Positions 26,732-34,881 of a stretch of 64,000 nucleotides of DNA are shown piece after piece. Numbering within the stretch: position 1 is the first letter of the stretch; each line of letters opens with the position of its first letter. This DNA is from Ruminococcaceae bacterium HV4-5-B5C (lineage in GTDB: Bacteria > Bacillota > Clostridia > Oscillospirales > Acutalibacteraceae), in NCBI GenBank assembly GCA_900184925.1, contig FXYJ02000002.1:124001-188000 (forward strand). The letters are read 5' to 3'. The notes beneath the pieces are model-generated. The model worked only from the letters and a program-made list of their open reading frames with translations, was not told the origin of the DNA and did not search any database. Made by a program: the position numbers and the translations under genes.

Positions 26732-26759
26732 GGCTCCAAGGCGTTCTGGCCTTGGAGCC
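26732..26759 (-). terminator. Terminator of the serine recombinase gene
   Basis: An 11-bp perfect stem (26732-26742 with 26749-26759) is followed on the minus strand by a run of seven T residues soon after, just downstream of the recombinase stop. Confidence 0.8.
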
Positions 26760-26776
26760 GTATTTACGATTTCCCC

Positions 26777-28414
26777 TTATGCTGTGTGAAGATTCTCCTG
26801 TTCATCTGTTTCAGCCTTTTCCAACAGATTGACTTTGCTGTAATGCTCAAGGTTGAACCTTGAAACGGATGAGTCACAGTTGAATGTGGTCGGATTTTCA
26901 GAGCCGGAATTAAATGCGACCTTGAAAATCACTTCTACTCTGTCGTGGAAAACGGTGACACGCTCCACATACTGCTGAATCATCGCGCGAACTTCCTCTT
27001 TGTGGCTGCTTTTTGCAAACTCCTTGATTTTGGAGAGATTTTGGACGACCTGTTCTTCTGTGAAAACAGGAATGTTCTTGCGCCTATTCTCACATTTTTG
27101 AAGAAACGTTTCACAGTCCCCAATTTGCTTCTCCAAGTCTTTCAGCTTTGCTCCGAGCGCTTGATTATACCCGGTGCTTTCAATTGCCTCCACGAGATTA
27201 TCACGGGATTTTTTTAGAATTTTTAGCGTCGCGTTATACTCCTTGTATTCGTCATCACTGCTGTTACTGCTTTCCTTCAGCTTCTTATTTAATTGGCGGG
27301 TGATTTCAGGGACTGCAGTGCTGTTGAAAAAGTGGTCGAACAGTTCCTCAATGACAAAGCTTTCGACATACTCCTTGCGTACTTCCCCATTGCCGCAGGT
27401 GTGGTTATTATCACGACGATTGCAGCGATAGGTAACGTAAGTGGGGCCGCCGTTTCCGGTATTGCGAGGATTTCCGTGCATCTTGCTGCCACATTCGCCG
27501 CAGTAGATCAAACCGGAGAGGAGATAAAAGTACTTATTGTGGCTTTTCCCTTTGGGGTTAATTTGACGGATAGCCTGTACCCTATTCCACAGTTCTTTTG
27601 AAATAATAGCGGGGACACCTCCTTCAATACGAATGATTTCGTTGTCGGGCTTTTTCTTGTGGCTATTACGCTTGCCGCGAGAATCGCTTTTAGCAATCTG
27701 GTTGAAAATATAAACACCGGTATATTTTTCGTTGTTTAGAATCGCATATAGACTGTTTTTCCCAAAAGGTCTGTCGGCTTTGGTCCTGTAGCCCAAGGCG
27801 TTCAGACGATCAATAATAGAATTGTAGCCATATCCGTCACTATACATTTGAAAGATCAACCTTACCGCCTTCGCCTCTTCCTCATTAATTACGTATTTCT
27901 TATTGACAATATTGTATCCCAAACATCCTCTGCCTCCATTGGAAAGCCCTTTATAGGCATTTTCACGCTGCCCTTTTAAAACCTCATTAGCAAGGTTTGC
28001 TATGTACCATTCGCTCATACCGGAGACAAACTTAAGCATGAGCTCGCCCATGGGATTGTTTTCGAAACGTTCGTAAGCAGATATCACTGAAACGTCAAAA
28101 TTCTTCAATTCATTGATGATGCGCAAGGTGTCTTCGGTGCTTCTTGAAAAGCGGTCGAGCTTATGGACAATTATGGCCTGAAATTTGCCTTGCTTTGCAT
28201 CGCTAATCATTTGCTGGAAAGCGGGCCTTTTTGTATTCTTGCCACTACGGGCACGATCACAGTAGAAATGATCGATCTGATATTCCCCTTGTGCTGCATA
28301 TGCGGAAATATAGCGTTTCTGTGCGTCAATTGACTCTTCTCTTTGCATATCACTCGAAAAACGGCAGTAACCGACGGCTTGAATCTTTGTGAAACTGGAG
28401 TTCGAATACAGCAT
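26777..28414 (-). CDS. Large serine recombinase
   Basis: The 545-residue site-specific recombinase has an N-terminal resolvase catalytic domain starting at AVGYCRFSSDMQ, with nucleophile Ser20 in the Y-x-R-x-S motif. A recombinase domain follows (GCLGYNIVNKKYVINEEEA), then a zinc beta-ribbon (LIYCGECGSKMHG ... YRCNRR ... CGNGEVRKEYVE) and a coiled-coil C-terminus. It looks intact and could integrate or excise an element. AAAGGAG precedes the ATG. A long dyad lies directly upstream, and near-identical 102-bp repeats lie on either side of the recombinase-DUF927 block, suggesting a small mobile unit. Confidence 0.93.
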   Translation of the reverse strand: MLYSNSSFTKIQAVGYCRFSSDMQREESIDAQKRYISAYAAQGEYQIDHFYCDRARSGKNTKRPAFQQMISDAKQGKFQAIIVHKLDRFSRSTEDTLRIINELKNFDVSVISAYERFENNPMGELMLKFVSGMSEWYIANLANEVLKGQRENAYKGLSNGGRGCLGYNIVNKKYVINEEEAKAVRLIFQMYSDGYGYNSIIDRLNALGYRTKADRPFGKNSLYAILNNEKYTGVYIFNQIAKSDSRGKRNSHKKKPDNEIIRIEGGVPAIISKELWNRVQAIRQINPKGKSHNKYFYLLSGLIYCGECGSKMHGNPRNTGNGGPTYVTYRCNRRDNNHTCGNGEVRKEYVESFVIEELFDHFFNSTAVPEITRQLNKKLKESSNSSDDEYKEYNATLKILKKSRDNLVEAIESTGYNQALGAKLKDLEKQIGDCETFLQKCENRRKNIPVFTEEQVVQNLSKIKEFAKSSHKEEVRAMIQQYVERVTVFHDRVEVIFKVAFNSGSENPTTFNCDSSVSRFNLEHYSKVNLLEKAETDEQENLHTA

Positions 28415-28477
28415 AATGTTGTCTCCTTTGTATTTAGTATGATAGCATAATAATTCATAAAATGAACATATATTATT

Positions 28478-28511
28478 TTGGGATACCCCGGGAGTCCCGG
28501 GGTGTTCCCAA
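28478..28511. promoter_or_regulatory. 34-bp dyad upstream of the serine recombinase
   Basis: Arms TTGGGA-x-ACCCCGGG and CCCGGGGT-x-TTCCCAA flank a 3-nt centre in an otherwise AT-rich spacer. It lies 64 bp before the recombinase start. It could be an autoregulatory operator, a recombinase binding site or a transcript hairpin. Confidence 0.55.
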
Positions 28512-28667
28512 TATTATTTTCAATTTACAGGCTCTTGGACTAGTTCGAAGAGCATATTTACCATCGAAACTAGAAAAATGGCAGTATCTTTGTTACTATC
28601 AGTGACCCCGAGTTCCTGCGTGGAAGCGGAATCTAACATTTTCAAGTCTTCACGAGAAATCGTTGAC

Positions 28668-29075
28668 TTAAGCTTCATCATGAATTTTATCGCCTTGCTT
28701 CACGACGATTTCGATATAGTCCATATCATCGTCATCATCGTGTTTCACGGTAATATTGGTGAAACACAGGCTTGTTCTGTGACTAAAATCTAGACCGAAG
28801 AGTTCGGTGAGTTGATTTACGAGATCTGCAGCGTAGATTGTGGTGCCTTTGCAAAGATGGTAACCGTTTTCAGGATCAGCGTAGATAGCAAGACTGCCTT
28901 TGTCCCCGTTCGGCGAAAACCCGACGCCGGTAGGATTACCAAGCTTTGAGAGAATTGCTTTAGAAAGTTTGATGCGTTTGCCACATCCTTCTGTATTGAC
29001 AATGGTCAGCGAAAGTGCAGAATGCGAGGTAGCGCTAGGATGAAGTGCATTTTGAATGAGTAGGCTTTTAATCAT
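28668..29075 (-). CDS. Hypothetical protein, element-encoded
   Basis: The 135-residue protein is not recognised. It has a basic, mixed alpha/beta N-terminal part, and an acidic run of five aspartates (DDDDD, about residues 113-117) near its C-terminus. The start is preceded by AGGAGGAACAATT. It follows the DUF927 gene by 22 bp in the same direction and is probably cotranscribed with it. The 253 bp between it and the recombinase contain no gene. Confidence 0.6.
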   Translation of the reverse strand: MIKSLLIQNALHPSATSHSALSLTIVNTEGCGKRIKLSKAILSKLGNPTGVGFSPNGDKGSLAIYADPENGYHLCKGTTIYAADLVNQLTELFGLDFSHRTSLCFTNITVKHDDDDDMDYIEIVVKQGDKIHDEA

Positions 29076-29097
29076 AATTGTTCCTCCTAAGAAAATA

Positions 29098-30780
29098 TTA
29101 GAATTTAAGATCGTTGATTTTGACTTTTGGTTCTGCCCTCACGGGAAGACTGTTGTTACTCACCTTCAGGCGGTAACACGGAACGCGAATTCCGTTGATT
29201 AACACCCTTGCAGTAAGTCGGTCTCTTGACTCTGGTTTAAGGAGACCGAGCCTTTTTAGTTCATGCGCGACAACCTTTACATCGGTAAACCCACCTTCAT
29301 ACAATATTTTTTCGAAAGAGGTTTTTAGCAGAGCTACACAACTTCCGGAAAGATAAACTCCATCGACGGAGGCAAGAGCAGGAAGATAATCTTTTTTGGC
29401 AATATGGGAATCGTTTTTCACAAGCCAAGAAGCAATGTAGTCGTAGGCATTACGTCCGATATCTTGTTCTGTTGCAAGAGAACTATAGGTGTCAATTAGA
29501 AAATTTTCCATGCTCTGCAGATGAAACTGAACTCCCAAGTTGCTGCAGACTAAATCTGCAGACAACAAAATAATTGCGTATTTGGAAATTATTCTATCCT
29601 CTAGCGCGTATTGCCCGGTGAGTCTCTTTTTCAACCTTTCTTCCCAAGCTTGCAATATTTCCGCTACAGGTGGAGTATCGCTTTGTGTCAGCAAGTTTAC
29701 AACAGCAGCTCCAAGAGTGCCATGCTCGCTTACCACAAACTTTTTAATGGCATCGCTGTGAGAGGCACTATCGGTCAGCGGTGCGTTGAAAAATTCAAGT
29801 AGACGCGCACGCAGACCGGTATTTTTATTGCTTGCAGCCAATAAAGAATTTTCGCCGCTACTTATTATGCTTGTGCAGAACTTTCTTTCCTTCTGTAGTT
29901 GTGAAGTTTTGGACAAGCGGGATTTCCCGGTGTTTTGCGAAATGGCATAGATGATGCTAGAAAAGTCCCTAGGAAGGGCCGAAGATTCATCCCAGCAAGC
30001 AACAACACCGTGATTGTGGTCAAGTTTAGCTAGAAGCGCATTGTTTGTGGCGTTCCAAGACGACAGAAGCCCACGACCTATCTCGGGGCTGCCCCAGATG
30101 GATGCTGCCAATTGCAGCGCGGTAGTCTTTCCACACGATGAGTTTCCGTAAAAGTGTACCATGAGGCTTTCAGTTGAGCCCTTTGTAGAAAGCAAGCCAA
30201 CCACAGCAGCGGAAATACTGGTCGCGAGACTGATTTCCAAGCCAACATGGCCAGCAACCAGCTTGTTGATTCCAGCCACGTAATCAGAAAGGCAACCTGC
30301 TGAGGACAGGTCCTTTTCTCCAACATACTGAAAGCAATCTTCGTAGCTTAGGCCATAAAATTTAATCCCATTTCCCTGCTGGACCCACCCAACGCTGCTA
30401 TATTGAGTTACCGTAGGGGCATAAGTTTCGGATAGGGCGATGTATTTTAACAGTAATGGTACAGCACGATGATCATAAACCAGCCCCTTAGAATTGAGCT
30501 CTTCAAATTTTTTCAGAGATAATATCTCTCGAGTGACAATAACACTTTGTTCTCCGAATAATGTACTGATCTTCAGACAATCTGAACAGAATCCGGTTTC
30601 CAATTCTAGAATGCATGCTTCAATCTCGAAGTATCGGCTAATAGCTGTAGCCTTATAACTTTCCCCTTGATGGGATACGGACATTAAAAAATCGTCCTTA
30701 CGATAGAAAGGGTATGTTGGAAACTTACGGACTTCCTGTATTTCAGAGGTACTTAATGTGATTCTCTGAAATAGCTTCAT
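29098..30780 (-). CDS. DUF927-family helicase/ATPase
   Basis: The 560-residue protein matches the DUF927 family, phage- and element-encoded superfamily ATPases related to replicative helicases. The Walker A is GNSSCGKT (about 212-219), followed by a Walker-B-like ACWDESS near 260. The start at 30780 (MKLFQRITL) has AGGAG at correct spacing; the longer frame to 30903 would run through the promoter. It probably drives replication or maintenance of the small element that also encodes the serine recombinase. No primase active-site motif is visible in the N-terminal 150 residues. Confidence 0.82.
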   Translation of the reverse strand: MKLFQRITLSTSEIQEVRKFPTYPFYRKDDFLMSVSHQGESYKATAISRYFEIEACILELETGFCSDCLKISTLFGEQSVIVTREILSLKKFEELNSKGLVYDHRAVPLLLKYIALSETYAPTVTQYSSVGWVQQGNGIKFYGLSYEDCFQYVGEKDLSSAGCLSDYVAGINKLVAGHVGLEISLATSISAAVVGLLSTKGSTESLMVHFYGNSSCGKTTALQLAASIWGSPEIGRGLLSSWNATNNALLAKLDHNHGVVACWDESSALPRDFSSIIYAISQNTGKSRLSKTSQLQKERKFCTSIISSGENSLLAASNKNTGLRARLLEFFNAPLTDSASHSDAIKKFVVSEHGTLGAAVVNLLTQSDTPPVAEILQAWEERLKKRLTGQYALEDRIISKYAIILLSADLVCSNLGVQFHLQSMENFLIDTYSSLATEQDIGRNAYDYIASWLVKNDSHIAKKDYLPALASVDGVYLSGSCVALLKTSFEKILYEGGFTDVKVVAHELKRLGLLKPESRDRLTARVLINGIRVPCYRLKVSNNSLPVRAEPKVKINDLKF

Positions 30781-30814
30781 TTTTCTCACTCCTAACACAA
30801 TTAAAATTATCAAG

Positions 30815-30830
30815 ACAGAAGCGCTTCTGT
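30815..30830. promoter_or_regulatory. Perfect 16-bp palindrome, operator-like
   Basis: ACAGAAGCGCTTCTGT is a perfect palindrome. It lies between the DUF927 gene's -10 box and its start codon, the classical place for a repressor site. No cognate regulator is evident in the adjacent genes. Confidence 0.55.
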
Positions 30831-30837
30831 GAGTTGA

Positions 30838-30867
30838 ATTATAGGCATGTGGACTGAAGAAAGTCAA
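30838..30867 (-). promoter_or_regulatory. Promoter of the DUF927 gene
   Basis: On the minus strand TTGACT (30867-30862), an 18-bp spacer and TATAAT (30843-30838) precede the gene. The 16-bp palindrome starts 7 bp beyond the -10. Confidence 0.7.
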
Positions 30868-31092
30868 ATTATCTTCGCTTAAATGCGTATCATATATTAT
30901 CAAAATATAATTGAAATTAATCAGATATTATGATACAATAGAAATAATTAAAACGTGTTACGCAGATTATTAAGCATTTATCGGCTAAAGATATTGATAA
31001 CCTGTTATCGCAATTGAATGATGCACATGGTCTGTGGACAGCTGTAATGGCAGGAGAAAAGATTATTTTAAATTTTGGGAGTGGATTCTAAT

Positions 31093-31617
31093 ATGGAAGA
31101 TAATTTTGCAAATCAGGCTTTTCAGGACAGAATGGAATGCTACTTTGAGACATTAAGCAAATCTACAGAGATAAAGTCAATACGTGATTTAGCAAGCTTT
31201 GTAGAGAAACAATATCCAGGTGACTGGAGTGTTAACTATAATCGACTTCAGAGGGATATCAAAAAATTCACAAACGACAAACACATAACAAATCAGAGTC
31301 CTATAGATGCTTTAAGAAAATGGGCAAAGAAAAATTATATGAAATTGCCGGTTCGAATCCTTTTTTGCGATGCTGTTATTGATGTCAGGTTTGACTATCC
31401 TGACACATTTATTAAAACAAACCCGTATAGAGCGGAGGAGCTGGGAAACATAATTCGAAACGAGTATAAAAAAGAATGTTACTTTGTAATGGCCGACTAT
31501 GATACTGTATTGATCCATTTTATAAGTAAAAAAAATTATGAGGAGTTCAAAAGAGTTTTTGAAAGTTATTTGGAAGTGGATCTTGAAGAGGATGAACAAA
31601 CCCCGGAATCCCGTTAA
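31093..31617 (+). CDS. Hypothetical protein, AT-rich island
   Basis: The 174-residue protein is not recognised. Residues 20-75 look helical and basic (SIRDLASFVEKQYPGDW), like a DNA-binding helical domain. The C-terminal half is beta-rich (VRILFCDAVIDVRFDYPDTF), with an acidic tail. I prefer the ATG at 31093, 14 nt after GGGAG; the TTG at 31075 overlaps that site. A 25-47-codon open frame without a canonical start ends 1 bp before this start and may be a coupled upstream cistron. It is divergent from the DUF927 operon. Confidence 0.6.
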   Translation: MEDNFANQAFQDRMECYFETLSKSTEIKSIRDLASFVEKQYPGDWSVNYNRLQRDIKKFTNDKHITNQSPIDALRKWAKKNYMKLPVRILFCDAVIDVRFDYPDTFIKTNPYRAEELGNIIRNEYKKECYFVMADYDTVLIHFISKKNYEEFKRVFESYLEVDLEEDEQTPESR

Positions 31618-31754
31618 TTCTCAACATACGCTTTAAAAAAGAAGGTAGAGATGCTTCCGTTGCGGGGTGAAAAGTTCTCAAGTAATCAAAGACACATCTT
31701 TCGACGTTTTTCGTCCCAAGTTGAAAATGAGCCGAATTTCAGGCGTTTTTCCCA

Positions 31755-31857
31755 TGCCAGCAGGAAAACAGGGAGGAGGGGGCCAATCGCCGCTTTTTGA
31801 GGGCTTCCCGCAGCGAATTGAGGTCGTCAGACTTATTCTGACGACCTCTGTTTGATG
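31755..31857 (+). repeat. Imperfect direct repeat, copy 2 (about 103 bp)
   Basis: This is the second copy of the segment at 26548-26649, with one 1-bp length difference and scattered substitutions. It ends in a perfect 11-bp hairpin (31821-31831 with 31837-31847). It directly follows the 31093-31617 gene and abuts the 3' end of the convergent DUF1643 gene, so it may also act as a terminator. Confidence 0.8.
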
Positions 31858-31860
31858 GAT

Positions 31861-32385
31861 TCATGTGTTACCTTCCTTTTCAAACGGGACAAGATTCCAT
31901 TCTTTCCTGACTTGTGGTGCGAGAGGGTGAAACAGCGTCCTTCCCTTCCTGTCGGCGATGCAGCAGAACTTTTTCTTGTACCCATCCAACATTTTCAGAA
32001 CTTCGAGCTTTCGTTCCAGGTGTTCCTTACCCTTCCCGAAAGCAAGGATGATCTTGTCTGCTTCATCACAGCAGCGGACGATTGTTGCATCATTCACTTT
32101 GTCACTCAAAGGGGTATCTGACTGAATCGAGCTAAAAAGGTTCAGAATGGAAATGGTTCCAAACGAGTTGTCACAGGCATTTGTTACGCAGAGCATTGTT
32201 GTAGTATCCATCTTGACAGTGTCGGCAGTACCGGCCTGAATCATGAGAATTGCCGCTTTGGGAAGGGTTTCGTCCCACTGCTTTTCCAGAAGGTAACGGT
32301 GCTTCCCGTCACGGCTGAACACAGCCGTTGTTTTCATGTCTCCTGTGAGGACGTTTGTGTTTCCCGGATTGTTGTTATTGGACAT
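31861..32385 (-). CDS. DUF1643-domain protein
   Basis: The 174-residue protein shows the DUF1643 layout: HRYLLEKQWDE, AILMIQAGTAD, MDTTTMLCVTNACDNSFGTISILNLF, and IILAFGKGKEH. The family is common on phages and mobile elements, and its function is unknown. In typical members the second block reads MLNPSTAD; here it is MIQAGTAD, a notable substitution. AGGAGTG precedes the ATG. It is the last gene of a compact minus-strand cluster. Confidence 0.82.
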   Translation of the reverse strand: MSNNNNPGNTNVLTGDMKTTAVFSRDGKHRYLLEKQWDETLPKAAILMIQAGTADTVKMDTTTMLCVTNACDNSFGTISILNLFSSIQSDTPLSDKVNDATIVRCCDEADKIILAFGKGKEHLERKLEVLKMLDGYKKKFCCIADRKGRTLFHPLAPQVRKEWNLVPFEKEGNT

Positions 32386-32402
32386 TTTCTGTCACTCCTG
32401 TT

Positions 32403-32714
32403 TTAATATTCTTCCGCCAGCAGAAACGTATGATGATCCTTATCATCAATTGCATACACCTTTGCTGTTACGGGGCTAGGGTAGGGAATTAAATAAGTCT
32501 TTGATCTTGACGGCTGTTCCTGCGAATGGATGATCTTCTGAAAAGCTCTTCCTTCACGGACTTCTACAGAAAGTATAAATACTTGAAGATAGTCCATATC
32601 AGAATTACTCTTTAGGGAATCAATCATCTGGAAAAGAAGCAGCTGAATCAAATATGGGATTTTATTTTCAAATCCTGTTGTCATGTATCTGGGGTTATGA
32701 AACACTAGTACCAT
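32403..32714 (-). CDS. DUF960-family protein
   Basis: The 103-residue protein carries the DUF960 pattern FHNPRYMTTGFENKIPYLIQ, DYLQVFILSVEVREGRAFQKIIHSQEQP and a C-terminal LLAEEY. Members are small cytosolic proteins in Firmicutes mobile elements; no function is known. AAAGGGG precedes the ATG. The start overlaps the previous gene by 20 bp, so the two are coupled. Confidence 0.75.
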   Translation of the reverse strand: MVLVFHNPRYMTTGFENKIPYLIQLLLFQMIDSLKSNSDMDYLQVFILSVEVREGRAFQKIIHSQEQPSRSKTYLIPYPSPVTAKVYAIDDKDHHTFLLAEEY

Positions 32715-33090
32715 TGCCCCTTTCTATGTAGTCAAATAATGTAGAAAGTGTTTGTTGTTCAAAAATGTTTTCTTGACCGAAAAGGTCTATTGCATAGTCG
32801 TTATTAAAAACATAACAGCCGTGAAGAAGACTACTTTCTCCACGGCTGCTTTTTATTGGAATTAACTCACAGTATTCAAAAGGTGTTTCTGAAATAGGAT
32901 GTCTTAAGCCCATCTCGGAATAATTTAAGGTATCCTCTGTAGTTTCAAGATAGTAAATACATCCGATGCTTTCCAGAGAATCACAATCGTAGTTCTGAAG
33001 GATGGTCTGTAGGTATGTAGTCAGGTATTGCCTGATTTCAGGGGAAAGTTTTGATGTATCCAGATCTTCTGGTCTTTTGATTTGTATCAT
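32695..33090 (-). CDS. Hypothetical protein in small-gene operon
   Basis: The 131-residue acidic protein is not recognised. It has a predicted helical N-terminus (LSPEIRQYLTTYLQTIL), a beta-rich middle (IGCIYYLETTEDTLNY) and a C-terminal helix. Its ATG overlaps the stop of the 33-codon gene upstream in an ATGA arrangement, and its end overlaps the DUF960 gene, so it is embedded in a translationally coupled series. Confidence 0.65.
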   Translation of the reverse strand: MIQIKRPEDLDTSKLSPEIRQYLTTYLQTILQNYDCDSLESIGCIYYLETTEDTLNYSEMGLRHPISETPFEYCELIPIKSSRGESSLLHGCYVFNNDYAIDLFGQENIFEQQTLSTLFDYIERGNGTSVS

Positions 33091-33188
33091 CGTCTCCGGG
33101 TACTCCTTCCCTTGACACGGCAGGAGAGGTAGAGTAGGATACAGGCTTCCGCTCCGGAAAGGAACTGTTCAATGGCTGCGGCAATCAT
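33087..33188 (-). CDS. Small peptide gene, 33 codons
   Basis: The predicted peptide starts MIAAAIEQFLSGAEACILLY and ends in a basic Arg-rich tail. It has an AGAGGG ribosome binding site at good spacing, starts 2 bp after the preceding stop, and its TGA overlaps the next ATG (ATGA). The tight coupling on both sides is the main evidence that it is translated. The hydrophobic core followed by a basic tail suggests membrane association or a toxin-like or regulatory peptide; the function is unknown. Confidence 0.55.
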   Translation of the reverse strand: MIAAAIEQFLSGAEACILLYLSCRVKGRSTRRR

Positions 33189-33190
33189 TG

Positions 33191-33283
33191 TTAAACCCTC
33201 TTTGCAGATTTATTTGTGACAAGGTGTTCAAATATAAGAATCGTTGCGAGGGTACAGACAAAGCCTAAAACGTAAAATGGCAT
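33191..33283 (-). CDS. Small membrane peptide gene, 30 codons
   Basis: The predicted peptide MPFYVLGFVCTLATILIFEH plus a short basic tail (NKSAKRV end) forms one transmembrane helix. AAAGGAAG lies 5-6 nt upstream inside the previous stop region; the start is 2 bp after the DUF6809 stop. The next 33-codon gene begins 2 bp after its own stop. Coupling and the ribosome binding site support translation. It may be a membrane-anchored regulator or type I toxin-like peptide, which is inference. Confidence 0.55.
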   Translation of the reverse strand: MPFYVLGFVCTLATILIFEHLVTNKSAKRV

Positions 33284-33285
33284 GG

Positions 33286-33552
33286 TTATCTTCCTTTCAG
33301 TTCTATCATGATTTTTGCTCCGATCTGGAACCCTTTACAAAACGCCTTTTCCAGAAGGTAAGCATTATTTTTTGACTCCTGTTGTTGAAGTGCTTCGAAA
33401 AGCTTTCGTTGGTCTGGTGTAAATGTTCGGGAAAGGCGGCTGTGCAGTTCAATCTGTCTTCTCAGATTTATTCGGTATTTCCTATCGTTAGAGACAATGG
33501 TTTCCGAAGGATTTAACTGTCCGTTATAGATTGCATTCAGAATTCGTTTCAT
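33286..33552 (-). CDS. DUF6809-family protein
   Basis: The 88-residue protein begins MKRILNAIYNGQLNPSETIV, the hallmark of DUF6809 proteins found in Firmicutes mobile regions. The rest is helical (FTPDQRKLFEALQQQ ... FCKGFQIGAKIMIEL). I take the ATG at 33552 with AGGAG 8 nt upstream rather than the longer frame to 33600, which runs through a terminator hairpin. It is the first gene of the small-gene operon that ends with DUF1643. Confidence 0.75.
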   Translation of the reverse strand: MKRILNAIYNGQLNPSETIVSNDRKYRINLRRQIELHSRLSRTFTPDQRKLFEALQQQESKNNAYLLEKAFCKGFQIGAKIMIELKGR

Positions 33553-33579
33553 CCTGATTTCTCCTGTAAAAAAGAAAAT

Positions 33580-33604
33580 CCCCATGCCATTCAACAGCAT
33601 GGGG
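33580..33604 (-). terminator. Terminator after the zinc-ribbon membrane genes
   Basis: An 8-bp stem (33580-33587 with 33597-33604) is followed on the minus strand by ATTTTCTTTTTT. It lies just past the stop of the zinc-ribbon gene and before the DUF6809 operon, separating the two units. Confidence 0.7.
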
Positions 33605-33630
33605 AGATAAGTGAAAATTAGTAGATTTAA

Positions 33631-34287
33631 TTATTTTTTCTGGTTAATCAGAGTTACAACGCTGTCTTTTGTCAGAGGCATATTCTTGTATTGCAAATAT
33701 CCGACAAGGAGCCAGAAGAGGGAAACGAGTAGGTACAGCCAGAAGCCGAGAGCACTTGACACAGTCACATTAATAACAGATGTAAAAGTTGACTTCGCTA
33801 AAAACAGGCAAATTACACTGATAAGAGGTGCTGCGAACAAAGTGACTTTTTTCAGCGAAAACAGCTGCTTTATGTAGTTTGTCAGAATAGCAAAAATGGG
33901 GATTAGAATCATCAGCCACGCAAAAAAGTTGGCGGAAGTTCCTGAACCGTCGGTTAAGTCTAACCCTTTTGCTATTTCAAAACCCGAAACGGAGAGTTTA
34001 TTCCCATATCCAAGCTCTTTGCCGTTAATGGCAAACATGGGCAGGAACATCAGAATAACAGCAATGACTGCTAAGATCGTGTTGATATTTTTCAGGATAA
34101 ATTCCTTGTTTACAGTAGGTAATTGTGCAGGCTGGACGGGCTCTGTGGGAACTGTGCTGGCGGGGTAGTTGCCTGATGGGTGACTGGAAGTTGGCTGAGG
34201 GGCTTGTGCCGTCCCCACTGCCATACCACAGTTTGGGCAGACCCTTGCACCTTCGGGAAGACTTGTACCGCATTGTTTACAGAACAT
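33631..34287 (-). CDS. Zinc-ribbon membrane protein
   Basis: The 218-residue protein starts with a double-cysteine zinc ribbon (MFCKQCGTSLPEGARVCPNC), then a Pro/Thr/Ser-rich linker and four hydrophobic segments. This domain order is common in Firmicutes zinc-ribbon membrane proteins of unknown role. The ATG at 34287 is preferred, with AGGAG 8 nt upstream. It is paired with a second zinc-ribbon membrane gene 24 bp upstream, and both face an XRE regulator. Confidence 0.75.
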   Translation of the reverse strand: MFCKQCGTSLPEGARVCPNCGMAVGTAQAPQPTSSHPSGNYPASTVPTEPVQPAQLPTVNKEFILKNINTILAVIAVILMFLPMFAINGKELGYGNKLSVSGFEIAKGLDLTDGSGTSANFFAWLMILIPIFAILTNYIKQLFSLKKVTLFAAPLISVICLFLAKSTFTSVINVTVSSALGFWLYLLVSLFWLLVGYLQYKNMPLTKDSVVTLINQKK

Positions 34288-34311
34288 AGATGACACTCCT
34301 CTTTATAATTT

Positions 34312-34785
34312 TTATTTAATGTTTTCCGCTGCATTGATTTCATTACGATGTTCCAGCACGTAATTTCGGGTGGACATATCGTAAATCCCTCCGATTACTC
34401 CAATAATGCCGCCAATAACAGCATTCAGAAGAATATTGAAAATGATCTGATTTCTGGACTTTTCATAGGCGTTTACCAAATCAGGCCAGCTGGTAAGAAT
34501 CTTTTTACTTTGCTGGATTCCGGAATATCCTGCGTAAAGATTCCAGAGACCGCAGATTAAAACGATCATTGCAGTACCGCTAACCAGCATCGCAGCGAGA
34601 ATTTGTATACAGGATACAACGATCCAGATTGATGTGGAAATCTTTTCTCTGTGTGCCAGTTCTGCTAAATAAGGGTTTACTTGGCTCACAGAAGATGGAT
34701 TGGGCGTTTGACCTGCAGGTGCTCCACAATTAGCACAGAATCTTTGACTTCCGTTCAGTGGAGCACCGCAGTTAGGACAGAACAT
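34312..34785 (-). CDS. Zinc-ribbon membrane protein
   Basis: The 157-residue protein begins MFCPNCGAPLNGSQRFCANC (four Cys zinc ribbon), then a short linker, two central transmembrane segments and one more near residue 130. It is probably cotranscribed with the following zinc-ribbon gene. GAGGAG precedes the chosen ATG at 34785. It is divergent from an XRE regulator whose region carries a 13-bp inverted repeat, so the pair is likely under its control. Confidence 0.75.
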   Translation of the reverse strand: MFCPNCGAPLNGSQRFCANCGAPAGQTPNPSSVSQVNPYLAELAHREKISTSIWIVVSCIQILAAMLVSGTAMIVLICGLWNLYAGYSGIQQSKKILTSWPDLVNAYEKSRNQIIFNILLNAVIGGIIGVIGGIYDMSTRNYVLEHRNEINAAENIK

Positions 34786-34881
34786 TTTTACCACTCCTCA
34801 ACACAATCTTTTCACAAACAAAATCAATATTAAGTCATGCATACATGTTTTCTGTGATCTTTGGTATGCTAAGGACACAGC

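Noticed and set aside
30948..31091. Open frame ending 1 bp before the gene at 31093
   Set aside because: The text looks protein-like, but no ATG or GTG start and no ribosome binding site were found until very late in the frame; it may be a remnant or a peptide with a TTG start at 31014.
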